Of a DNA stretch of 6,702 nt, positions 1 through 6,175 are shown piece after piece. Position 1 is the stretch's first letter; each line of letters begins with the position of its first letter. The translations under genes were made by a program, and so were the position numbers. Under the pieces are notes generated by a model. The model saw only the letters and a list, made by a program, of their open reading frames with translations. It ran no database searches and was not told the origin of the DNA. Location of the stretch: assembly GCA_028865845.1 (NCBI GenBank), contig JAGWJK010000244.1:1-6702 (forward strand), given 5' to 3'. This DNA comes from Rhizobiaceae bacterium. Its GTDB lineage: Bacteria > Pseudomonadota > Alphaproteobacteria > Rhizobiales > Rhizobiaceae.

Positions 1-193
1 AGGGCCCCCGGTCCTCGTCGACCCGCGGAATGCCCTTGCTCATCTTCTCGACATTGGCAGCGGGATGCAGTGCATCGCCCTCGATGAAATCGATGCCCAG
101 CAATTCCGCCAGCTTTTCGCCGACGGACGATTTTCCGCTACCACTGACGCCCATGACAACGATGGCGAGCGGCGATGTCGAACTTTCGATCAT
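1..193 (-). CDS. gntK: Gluconokinase, N-terminal fragment (cut by window edge)
   Basis: This is the first 64 codons of a gluconokinase of the GntK/thermoresistant family, which phosphorylates D-gluconate to 6-phosphogluconate with ATP in the cytoplasm, feeding the Entner-Doudoroff and pentose phosphate routes. The visible part has a P-loop GVSGSGKS at residues 15-22, then GDALHPAANVEKM at 39-51, matching the family pattern GDxxHPxxNxxKM, and then GIPRVDEDRGP at 54-64, matching the family GxPxxDxDRxP stretch. The remaining C-terminal part (family total about 160-190 residues) lies outside the window. The ATG at 193 is 2 bp after the dppF stop, preceded only by a weak GGA Shine-Dalgarno, so translation probably depends on ribosomes leaving dppF. 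The identification as gluconokinase rather than another small P-loop kinase (shikimate or adenylylsulfate kinase) rests on the GDxxHP motif. The symbol is by family; the local name could differ. Confidence 0.88.
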   Translation of the reverse strand, partial: MIESSTSPLAIVVMGVSGSGKSSVGEKLAELLGIDFIEGDALHPAANVEKMSKGIPRVDEDRGP

Positions 194-195
194 GA

Positions 196-1149
196 TCAAT
201 CCAATGGAAAATGACAGGCGAATTTGTGCGTGGCCTCGCCGGAGAGTTCCGGCGTCACCTGGCGACAATGTTCCTGGGCTCGCCAGCAGCGCGGGTTGAA
301 GTGGCAACCGGTCGGCGGATTGAGCGGCGACGGCAATTCGCCCTGCAGACGGATGCGGTTCTTCTCGCGCTCCGGATCGGCGATCGGCGTCGCCGACAGA
401 AGTGCCGCCGTATAGGGATGACGCGGACGCGTGAAGACTTCTTCCGCCGTGCCCGTTTCCACCGGACGGCCGAGATACATCACCATCACGTCGTCGGCGA
501 TATGGCGAACGACCGAGAGACCATGCGAGATGAAGAGGTAGGCAAGGTTCATCTCCTTCTGCAGGTCCATCAGGAGGTTCAGCACCTGCGCCTGGATCGA
601 CAGATCGAGTGCCGACACCGGCTCGTCGAGCACCAGCACCTTCGGCTGCAGCATCAGGGCACGGGCAATCGCGATGCGCTGGCGCTGGCCGCCGGAGAAC
701 ATGTGCGGATAGCGGTCGTAATGTTCCGGGCGCAGGCCGACGCGGGCCATCATGTCCTCCGCCTTGCGGCGGCGGGTGGCGGCATCGTCATCGGTGTTGA
801 TCTTCAGCGGCTCCTCGAGAATCGAGCCGACCTTCTGGCGCGGATTGAGCGAGCCGTAAGGGTTCTGGAACACGATCTGAACCGCGCTGCGCAAGTTGCG
901 GTCGCCGACGCGGGCAGGCTTGCCGTCGATCAGCAGTTCGCCGGCTGTCGGGTCCTCGATCATCGTCACCAGGCGGGCAAGGGTCGACTTGCCGCAACCG
1001 CTTTCGCCGACAACGGCAAGGGTACGACCGGACTGCAGGCTGAAGCTGACGCCGTTCAGCGCCTTGACGGTCGCCTCGGGTTTGAAGGCACCGCGCTTGA
1101 CGGTGTAGAAACGGGCGAGATCACGCCCTTCGAGAACAGCCCCGGTCAT
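196..1149 (-). CDS. dppF: Dipeptide ABC transporter ATPase DppF
   Basis: This 317-residue cytoplasmic ATPase is the second motor subunit of the Dpp importer and pairs with DppD under the DppBC channel. Visible motifs are Walker A GESGCGKS (48-55), Q-loop Q95 in VFQNPYGSLNPR, signature FSGGQRQR (151-158), Walker B with D-loop VLVLDEPVSALD (171-182) and H-switch H209. The C-terminal oligopeptide/dipeptide extension starts at [12 protein letters not shown] (244-255). It ends in four cysteines, C282, C288, C295 and C312 (Cx5Cx6Cx16C), a pattern reported to bind a [4Fe-4S] cluster in related transporters. The residue after the H-switch is Gly (SHG) where many homologues have Asp (SHD). The ATG at 1149 overlaps the dppD stop by 4 bp (ATGA) and has a perfect AGGAGG six bases upstream, which fixes the start. 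The length is normal for DppF. Paralogues (OppF, GsiA, other NikE-like ATPases) share these motifs, so the name depends on the operon. Confidence 0.95.
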   Translation of the reverse strand: MTGAVLEGRDLARFYTVKRGAFKPEATVKALNGVSFSLQSGRTLAVVGESGCGKSTLARLVTMIEDPTAGELLIDGKPARVGDRNLRSAVQIVFQNPYGSLNPRQKVGSILEEPLKINTDDDAATRRRKAEDMMARVGLRPEHYDRYPHMFSGGQRQRIAIARALMLQPKVLVLDEPVSALDLSIQAQVLNLLMDLQKEMNLAYLFISHGLSVVRHIADDVMVMYLGRPVETGTAEEVFTRPRHPYTAALLSATPIADPEREKNRIRLQGELPSPLNPPTGCHFNPRCWRAQEHCRQVTPELSGEATHKFACHFPLD

Positions 1150-2162
1150 GCGAGACCTCCTGCGGATTGCGTGACGACAAGGCCGGGGTGACCGAGCGGC
1201 TTGCCTTGTTCCAGCGGATAGTTGCAGAGCGTGACGCCGAGGTCGACGCCCTGGCGCTTAACGCCGCGATCGCATTCGGGCGTCGCAAACGAGCAGCGCG
1301 GCGCAAACAGACAGCCAGTCGGCCGGTCATGCTGGCCGGGCACGACGCCGGCGATCGACGGAAGGCGCTGGCCGACGACGGCACGCTCCGGCAGGGCGGA
1401 GAGCAGCGCTGCCGTATACGGATGATGCGGATCGCGGAACAGCGCCTTGACCGGCTGCTCCTCGACCTTCTGGCCGGCATATTGCACCTGGACGCGTTCG
1501 GCGGTTTCAGCCACCACGCCCATGTCGTGAGTGATGAGCACGAGCGCCATGCCCTGCTCCTTCTGCAGGCGCGCGAGCAGATCGAGGATCTGGGCCTGGA
1601 TGGTCACGTCAAGCGCGGTGGTCGGCTCGTCGGCGATCAGCAACTTCGGATTGCAGGCGAGCGCCATCGCGATCATGACGCGCTGGCTCATGCCGCCCGA
1701 CATCTGATGCGGGAAGTTGCCAAGGCGATCCTCCGGCGCTGGAATGCCGACCAGCCGCAGGAGTTCGATCGAGCGCTCGCGGCGAGCCTTGCGGTCGAGG
1801 CCCATATGGATACGCAGGGTTTCGCCGAGCTGGAAGCCGACCGTGAAGCACGGATTGAGGCTCGACATCGGCTCCTGGAAGATCATCGCCATGTCCTTGC
1901 CGATGATCTTGCGGCGCTGACGCGAGGAGATGCCGCGCAAATCCTTGCCGTCGAACATCATGCGGTCGGCGGTGATCTTCGCCGTCCACGGCAGGAGGCC
2001 CATCATGGCAAGCATCGAGACCGACTTGCCGGAACCGGACTCGCCGACGATGGAGAGGATTTCACCCTTGTCGCAGGTGAGGGAAACACCATCGACGGCC
2101 CGAAACAGGCCGGACGAGGTCTGGAATTCGACGGTGAGGTTTTCAATATCGAGAAGCGCCAT
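1146..2162 (-). CDS. dppD: Dipeptide ABC transporter ATPase DppD
   Basis: This is the first ATPase subunit of the Dpp importer, 338 residues from the ATG chosen here. Motifs are Walker A GESGSGKS (40-47), Q-loop Q96, signature MSGGMSQR (154-161), Walker B with D-loop [12 protein letters not shown] (174-185) and H-switch H212. The signature carries Met-Ser in place of the Gln-Arg found in DppF, which is usual for DppD/OppD proteins. The C-terminal extension begins at [12 protein letters not shown] and has four cysteines, C284, C290, C297 and C313 (Cx5Cx6Cx15C), a probable [4Fe-4S] site by analogy with related peptide transporters. A tail of about 20 residues follows the last cysteine. A GTG one codon upstream (2165-2163) could also start the protein. 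I prefer the ATG at 2162 because AGAGG sits five bases before it. The ATG shares one base with the dppC stop (TGATG), so translation is probably coupled to dppC. Confidence 0.95.
   Translation of the reverse strand: MALLDIENLTVEFQTSSGLFRAVDGVSLTCDKGEILSIVGESGSGKSVSMLAMMGLLPWTAKITADRMMFDGKDLRGISSRQRRKIIGKDMAMIFQEPMSSLNPCFTVGFQLGETLRIHMGLDRKARRERSIELLRLVGIPAPEDRLGNFPHQMSGGMSQRVMIAMALACNPKLLIADEPTTALDVTIQAQILDLLARLQKEQGMALVLITHDMGVVAETAERVQVQYAGQKVEEQPVKALFRDPHHPYTAALLSALPERAVVGQRLPSIAGVVPGQHDRPTGCLFAPRCSFATPECDRGVKRQGVDLGVTLCNYPLEQGKPLGHPGLVVTQSAGGLA
1155..1161 (-). promoter_or_regulatory. Strong Shine-Dalgarno of dppF inside dppD
   Basis: Read on the minus strand, AGGAGGT lies inside the last codons of dppD, with AGGAGG six bases from the dppF ATG. 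It is the best Shine-Dalgarno in the operon and supports independent ribosome loading on dppF in addition to coupling through the ATGA overlap. Confidence 0.85.
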
Positions 2163-3055
2163 CACGACCTCTTCAGCTTCGGGTCAAGAGCATCGCGAAG
2201 GCCATCGCCCATCAGATTGATGGCAAGGACGGTGATCAAGATGCAAAGACCGGGGTAAGTGACGAGCCAGGGTTTGGTCTGGAAGAACTCGCGGGCGTCC
2301 GCAAGCATGGTGCCCCATTCCGGCGTCGGCGGCTGAGCGCCCTGGCCGAGAAAGCCGAGAGCGGCAGCGTCGAGGATCGCCGCGGAGAAGGCGAGCGTCG
2401 CCTGCACGATCAGCGGGCCCAGACAGTTCGGCAAGATGGTCTTGAACATCAGGCGGAACGGTCCGGCGCCGGAGACGCGCGAAGCGATGACATATTCCTT
2501 CTCGCGCTCGGCCAGCACCGAAGCGCGGGTCAGGCGGACGAAATGCGGCTGGTTGACGATCGAGATCGCGATCATGGCGTTGGTCAGGCCAGGCCCGAGG
2601 ATTGCCACCAGCACCAGCGCGAGCAGCAGCGACGGGACGGCGAGAATGATGTCCATGACGCGCATGATGATCGTATCGGTGCGGCCGCGGACATAGCCGG
2701 CGACAAGACCGATGAGCACGCCGGCTAAAGCCGACAGCGAGGCGACGACGAGGCCGATAAACAGCGAAAAACGCGTGCCGTAGATCAGGCGCGACAGCAG
2801 GTCGCGGCCGTTGGCATCCGTGCCGAGGAAGAATGAATCGTTGCCGCCGTCGGACCATGCCGGAGGCAGGCCGAGCATGTCGCTGCCATAGGTGACGTCC
2901 GGATCGTGAGGGGCGACGATGCCGGCAAAGATCGCCAGCAGCAGAACGAAGAGGAAGATCGCCAGTCCGATGACGGCGCCCTTGTTGCGGGAGAAATAGT
3001 ACCAGAAATCCGCAAGAGCGGAGGGGCGACCGGCTTTGGTCTCTACCGTGCTCAT
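2162..3055 (-). CDS. dppC: Dipeptide ABC transporter permease DppC
   Basis: This 297-residue inner-membrane subunit forms the translocation channel with DppB. The N-terminus (about residues 12-65) is the OppC-type segment, with FWYYFSRNKGAVIGLAIF leading into the first membrane helix (about 28-48) and the periplasmic APHDPD. Next comes the typical LGTDANGRDLLSRLIYGTRFSL (77-98), a series of hydrophobic helices, and the cytoplasmic coupling (EAA) loop around LAEREKEYVIASRVSGAGPFRLMFKTILPN (181-210), which docks on the ATPases. The family motif LGFLGQGAQPPTPEWGTML (233-251) and the ending NLMGDGLRDALDPKL are both intact. The length is normal. The start at 3055 has AGGAG six bases upstream, and that site overlaps the dppB stop codon. 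The gap to dppB is 9 bp and the 3' end shares one base with dppD. Confidence 0.95.
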   Translation of the reverse strand: MSTVETKAGRPSALADFWYYFSRNKGAVIGLAIFLFVLLLAIFAGIVAPHDPDVTYGSDMLGLPPAWSDGGNDSFFLGTDANGRDLLSRLIYGTRFSLFIGLVVASLSALAGVLIGLVAGYVRGRTDTIIMRVMDIILAVPSLLLALVLVAILGPGLTNAMIAISIVNQPHFVRLTRASVLAEREKEYVIASRVSGAGPFRLMFKTILPNCLGPLIVQATLAFSAAILDAAALGFLGQGAQPPTPEWGTMLADAREFFQTKPWLVTYPGLCILITVLAINLMGDGLRDALDPKLKRS

Positions 3056-3061
3056 GAACAG

Positions 3062-3066
3062 CTCCT
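3062..3066 (-). promoter_or_regulatory. Shine-Dalgarno of dppC overlapping the dppB stop
   Basis: On the minus strand the bases CTAGGAGC contain both the dppB stop TAG and the AGGAG that lies six bases before the dppC ATG. Ribosomes ending on dppB therefore finish on the dppC binding site, an arrangement that favours coupled and equal production of the two permeases. Confidence 0.75.
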
Positions 3067-4069
3067 AGTGCCGAATGCGTGGGTTGATGAAGCCGTAGAG
3101 CAGGTCGACGGCGAGATTGACCAGCATGACGATGCCGGCGATCAGGAGGAGACCGCCCTGGACGACTGGATAGTCGCGCTTGAACACCGCGTCGATCATC
3201 CATTTGCCGATACCCGGCCACGAGAAGATGCTTTCGGTCAAAATGGCGCCCCCGAGGAGAACGCCGACCTGCAGGCCGATCGTGGTAACGACCGGGATCA
3301 TGGCATTACGCAGCGCATGCACGGAAACCACACGAAGCGGCGCCAGGCCCTTAGAGCGGGCGGTGCGCACATAATCCTCGCCCAGCACTTCGAGCATCGC
3401 CGAGCGCGTCTGCCGCGCGATGACGGCGAGCGGGATGGTGCCAAGCACGACGGTCGGCAGGATCAGCGAGGTCAAGGCGGAATAGAACGCGCCCTTCTGA
3501 CCTGACAGCAGGCTGTCGATCAGCATGAAACCAGTGATCGGCTTGAAGAAATAGATGAGGCCGATGCGGCCCGAAACGGGGGTCCAGTGCAGATAGCCGC
3601 TGAAGAAGATGATCAGCAGCAGGCCCCACCAGAAGATCGGCATGGAATAGCCGATCAGGGCCACGCCCATGACGCTCTGGTCGAACCATGTGCCGCGCTT
3701 CACGGCGGCGAAGACGCCGGCCGGAATGCCAAGACAGATCGCGAGGATGATGGCGCAGAGCGACAGTTCGAGCGTTGCCGGGAAGAAGGTGAAGAAGTCG
3801 GTCAGCACGTCGCGCTTGGTGAAGATGGAGGCGCCGAGATTACCGTGCAGGACGTTCCAGATGTAGTCCAGATACTGAACCACATAGGGCTTGTCGTAGC
3901 CGAGGTCATGCGCGATCTGCGCGTGCCGCTCGGGCGACATCACGCGTTCACCGGAGAGCAGCATGACCGGATCGCCGGGAAGCAGGCGAATGAAGGAGAA
4001 GGCGATAATCGAAACGCCCAGGAATGTCGGTATCAGCACCGCAAGGCGGGCCAAAAGAAATCGCAACAT
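3065..4069 (-). CDS. dppB: Dipeptide ABC transporter permease DppB
   Basis: This 334-residue inner-membrane subunit is the partner of DppC in the channel. The N-terminus MLRFLLARLAVLIPTFLGVSIIAFSFIRLLPGDPV (1-35) is the typical OppB/DppB first helix ending in the LLPGDP motif. It is followed by a periplasmic region with HGNLGASIFTKRDV. Further hydrophobic helices lie at about 98-122, 133-160, 199-218, 255-280 and 303-326. The coupling loop LEVLGEDYVRTARSKGLAPLRVV (226-248) holds the conserved pattern ending in ARSKG. The C-terminus DLLYGFINPRIRH is standard for the family. The length is normal. The ATG at 4069 has only a weak GGGT-type Shine-Dalgarno, unlike dppC and dppF, which may keep permease synthesis below that of DppA. 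It is separated from dppA by 85 bp filled by two hairpins. Confidence 0.95.
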   Translation of the reverse strand: MLRFLLARLAVLIPTFLGVSIIAFSFIRLLPGDPVMLLSGERVMSPERHAQIAHDLGYDKPYVVQYLDYIWNVLHGNLGASIFTKRDVLTDFFTFFPATLELSLCAIILAICLGIPAGVFAAVKRGTWFDQSVMGVALIGYSMPIFWWGLLLIIFFSGYLHWTPVSGRIGLIYFFKPITGFMLIDSLLSGQKGAFYSALTSLILPTVVLGTIPLAVIARQTRSAMLEVLGEDYVRTARSKGLAPLRVVSVHALRNAMIPVVTTIGLQVGVLLGGAILTESIFSWPGIGKWMIDAVFKRDYPVVQGGLLLIAGIVMLVNLAVDLLYGFINPRIRH

Positions 4070-4088
4070 GGCAGATACCCAAAGTTTT

Positions 4089-4119
4089 CCGGCGGTCAGG
4101 CACTTTGCCTGACCGCCGG
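4089..4119 (-). terminator. Strong intercistronic hairpin between dppA and dppB (no U-run)
   Basis: The arms 4089-4101 and 4107-4119 are perfectly complementary over 13 bp (CCGGCGGTCAGGC and its complement), with a 5-nt loop. An extra A-T pair would leave only a 3-nt loop. On the transcribed minus strand the stem is followed by AAAACTTT and not by a run of U, so it is not a classical intrinsic terminator. In binding-protein-dependent transporter operons such hairpins often protect the 3' end of the abundant binding-protein message and reduce downstream gene expression. I infer that role here. Rho-dependent attenuation is an alternative. The stem itself is seen directly. Confidence 0.8.
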
Positions 4120-4123
4120 TTGC

Positions 4124-4141
4124 ACTCGTCTTTCGATGAGT
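4124..4141 (-). repeat. Small GNRA-loop hairpin after dppA
   Basis: On the minus strand the bases ACTCATC-GAAA-GACGAGT form a 7-position stem with one A-C mismatch and a GAAA tetraloop closed by a C-G pair. It begins 13 nt after the dppA stop and ends 4 nt before the strong 13-bp hairpin, so the two stand in tandem in the transcript. GNRA loops on C-G stems are unusually stable. A role in mRNA 3'-end stability is inferred. Confidence 0.55.
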
Positions 4142-4154
4142 ATTTCAGAGCGTA

Positions 4155-5750
4155 TTATTCAGAGATATCAACGCCATCGAAACGATGAACGCCGACCGGA
4201 TCCTGAACGTAGCCGGAGACATTCTTCGTCATCGGGATGAATTCTTCCGAATGGTCGATCGTCATCCACGGAGCTTCCTTCTTGAAGACGACCTGTGCCT
4301 GTTCGTAGAGCTTGGTGCGCTCCTTAACGTCGGCGGTCTGCTTGGCCTTCTTCGTCAGGGCGTCAAAGTCCTTGTTGCACCACTGAGCGCGGTTGTTGCC
4401 GCCGACGGCATCGCAGCCGAGCAGGGTGTCAAGGAAGTTGTCCGGGTCACCGTTGTCGCCGGTCCAGCCGAGGATGGCAGCGCCATCACGGTCCTTGGCG
4501 GAGGAGAGCTTCAGGTACTGAGCCCAATCATAGGTGACGATCTCGACCTTGACGCCGATCTTGGCGAGGTCGGCCTGCATCAGTTCAGCTGCACGGCGAG
4601 CGTTCAGCATGTACGGACGCGAAACCGGCATAGCCCAGATCTTCATGCTGAGATCCTTGACCCCAGCCTTTTCAAGCATCTTCTTGGCTTCTTCCGGGTT
4701 GTACGGATCGTCCTTGACGTCCTTGTTGTACGACCACATCGTCGGCGGGATCGGGTTGGTGGCAACCGTGCCGGAGCCCTGGAAGACGGCGTCTACGATC
4801 GCCTTCTTGTTGACGGCCATGTTGATCGCCTTGCGCACTTCGACCTTGTCGAAGGGCGGAACCAGCGTGTTGTAAGCGAGGTAGGAAACGTTCAGGCCAG
4901 CCTGTTCGAGAACCTGGAGGTTCTTGTCAGCCTTCAGATCCTTGATGTCGGCAGCATTCGGATAAGGAATGATGTTGCACTCGCCGGCCTTCAGCTTCTG
5001 CGCGCGGACCGATGCGTCAGGCGTAATCGCGAAAACGAGATCGTCGATCTTTTCCTTGCCCTTGTAGTAGCTGTCGTTCGCCTTGTAGCGGATGACGGCA
5101 TCGGGCTGGTAGGCAACGAAGGTGAACGGACCGGTGCCGAGCGGCTGCTGGTTCATCTGTTCCATCTTGCCGTCAGCCTGGAGCTTGTCGGCATATTCCT
5201 TCGACAGGATCGAGGCGAAGTCCATGGCCAAGTCGGCGATGAACGGTGCTTCCGGATGGTTCAGCGTGAACTTGACGGTCAGGTCGTCGACCTTGTCGAC
5301 GGACTTGACGAGCGTCGGGAAGCCCATGCCAGCAGCGTATTCATAGGAGCCGCCGGCGACGTACTTGGCCCACGGGCTGTCGTCCTTCAGCTGGCGATTG
5401 AACGAGAAGATGACGTCGTCAGCGTTCAGATCGCGCGTCGGGGTGAAGAAATCGGTGGTCTGGAACTTAACGCCCTTGCGGAGCTTGAAGGTGTATTCCG
5501 TGCCATCAGGAGAAACGGTCCAGCTCTCGGCAAGGCCGGGCTCGACTTCGGTGCTGCCGTGCTTGAATTCGACGAGACGGCTGTAGACCGTGCGCGAAGA
5601 GGCATCGAACGTGGTGCCAGCAGTGTAAATACCCGGATCGAAACCTTCCGGCGATCCCTCCGAGCAGTAGACAAGTGTTTTCGACCAGGCGGACGTTGCC
5701 ATGACCGAAGCCAAAGCAGTCACTGCCATCAGGACAGAGATCTTTTTCAT
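4155..5750 (-). CDS. dppA: Periplasmic dipeptide-binding protein DppA
   Basis: This 531-residue family 5 extracellular solute-binding protein captures dipeptides, and in related systems also haem or 5-aminolevulinate, and delivers them to DppBC. Residues 1-23 are a signal peptide with a KK n-region, a hydrophobic core and probable cleavage after AWS. The mature protein starts KTLVYCSEGSPEGFDPG, matching E. coli DppA. The family stretch LAESWTVSPDGTEYTFKLRKGVKF lies at 73-96. Ligand residues align with E. coli DppA: R378 in VSRPY corresponds to Arg355, which binds the peptide carboxylate, and D432 in GWTGDNGDPDNF corresponds to Asp408, which binds the amino group. The cysteine pairs C29/C258 and C446/C458 fit the two disulfides known in DppA. 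The frame stays open upstream to 6026, but only the ATG at 5750 gives a signal peptide. It has a modest GGGA nine bases upstream. The first gene of the operon, it is separated from dppB by two hairpins. Confidence 0.97.
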   Translation of the reverse strand: MKKISVLMAVTALASVMATSAWSKTLVYCSEGSPEGFDPGIYTAGTTFDASSRTVYSRLVEFKHGSTEVEPGLAESWTVSPDGTEYTFKLRKGVKFQTTDFFTPTRDLNADDVIFSFNRQLKDDSPWAKYVAGGSYEYAAGMGFPTLVKSVDKVDDLTVKFTLNHPEAPFIADLAMDFASILSKEYADKLQADGKMEQMNQQPLGTGPFTFVAYQPDAVIRYKANDSYYKGKEKIDDLVFAITPDASVRAQKLKAGECNIIPYPNAADIKDLKADKNLQVLEQAGLNVSYLAYNTLVPPFDKVEVRKAINMAVNKKAIVDAVFQGSGTVATNPIPPTMWSYNKDVKDDPYNPEEAKKMLEKAGVKDLSMKIWAMPVSRPYMLNARRAAELMQADLAKIGVKVEIVTYDWAQYLKLSSAKDRDGAAILGWTGDNGDPDNFLDTLLGCDAVGGNNRAQWCNKDFDALTKKAKQTADVKERTKLYEQAQVVFKKEAPWMTIDHSEEFIPMTKNVSGYVQDPVGVHRFDGVDISE

Positions 5751-5788
5751 GATATCGTTTCCCAGGTTTGTTCTTCTTTTGAAACCGT

Positions 5789-5806
5789 GGGTCCCCATAG
5801 GGCCCC
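5789..5806 (-). promoter_or_regulatory. Small hairpin in the dppA leader
   Basis: On the minus strand GGGGCCC-TATG-GGGACCC can fold into two blocks of three G-C pairs around one G-A mismatch. It ends 38 nt before the dppA start codon and leaves the Shine-Dalgarno region free. It could protect the 5' end of the message or take part in translational control. The fold is short and may be incidental. Confidence 0.35.
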
Positions 5807-5831
5807 TTTCGGATCGCGCCGATGGAACGCT

Positions 5832-5863
5832 ATTTAAAGTTTGAAAGCAACAAGTACTGCCAA
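5832..5863 (-). promoter_or_regulatory. Possible dppA promoter
   Basis: On the minus strand TTGGCA (5863-5858) is followed after 18-19 bp by CTTTAAAT (5839-5832), a fair -35/-10 pair for the housekeeping sigma factor. It would place the transcription start near 5825, giving a leader of about 75 nt. The match is imperfect and other AT-rich hexamers lie close by, so this is a proposal only. Confidence 0.35.
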
Positions 5864-5868
5864 AAATT

Positions 5869-5892
5869 TTTCCAATTTGTCTGGTTTGGAAA
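5869..5892. promoter_or_regulatory. Dyad TTTCCAA-N10-TTGGAAA upstream of dppA
   Basis: The 7-bp arms at 5869-5875 and 5886-5892 are a perfect inverted repeat with a 10-bp spacer, so half-site centres lie 17 bp apart. The dyad sits just upstream of the proposed -35 element, a position suited to an activator or a repressor. It does not match the rhizobial iron box or another operator I recognise. The arms are AT-rich, so chance is not excluded. Confidence 0.4.
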
Positions 5893-6175
5893 TTTTCGCA
5901 TAAAAACGACCGTGGATTGGAAACAATCTGGCGAAATTGCGCGGTTTTTTGACGCAAATCGAATGATTTCGATCCAATTTCTTCGAAAATCCTAATGCTG
6001 CATCGCGAAAATTCGGGCGAATGCACAAAAGAAGGGCTGTTGCGAGCAAGCGGTTTTGGCCCTCGAAAAAACCACTCGGCTGGAAAATCTCAGGCACCGC
6101 CCTAAAACGATTATCGCGCCGCAGGCCCTTCGGACATACGACGCGACAGCATCACAAATTGAAGGCTAAGCGGCC

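Larger units (their letters stand above)
5751..6175 (-). other. Intergenic regulatory region between rirA and dppA
   Basis: This 425-bp stretch holds no convincing gene. The part from about 5820 to 6015 is much more AT-rich than its surroundings, with several A/T runs, as expected of a promoter region. It contains a possible promoter, a 7-bp dyad, two 5-bp dyads (5915-5928, GATTG-GAAA-CAATC; 5956-5969, AAATC-GAAT-GATTT), a recurring GCGAAA(A)TT motif and a small leader hairpin near dppA. I found no TGA-N9-TCA iron box by eye and no GC-stem plus U-run terminator after rirA, so read-through from rirA into dpp is possible. Confidence 0.7.

Noticed and set aside
1167..2258. Long plus-strand open frame of 363 codons opposite dppD
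   Set aside because: It is an antisense shadow of dppD with an Arg/His/Asp-rich, low-order translation. DppD motifs on the minus strand are complete.
4081..4154. Riboswitch or small RNA gene in the dppA-dppB gap
   Set aside because: The gap is only 85 nt and is explained by two simple hairpins. No multi-helix aptamer or known riboswitch motif is recognisable.
4185..5837. Long plus-strand open frame of 550 codons opposite dppA
   Set aside because: It is the antisense shadow of dppA. Strong third-position GC bias in the real gene removes stops on the other strand, and the translation shows no domain.
5751..6026. N-terminal extension of dppA to an upstream GTG at 6026
   Set aside because: The frame is open, but the extension is AT-rich leader sequence. 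It would bury the signal peptide that starts at 5750 and has no resemblance to the start of DppA homologues.
5834..6097. Open frame of 87 codons on the minus strand in the rirA-dppA gap
   Set aside because: It starts with GTG, lacks a Shine-Dalgarno, lies in the promoter region and shows no domain or family pattern.
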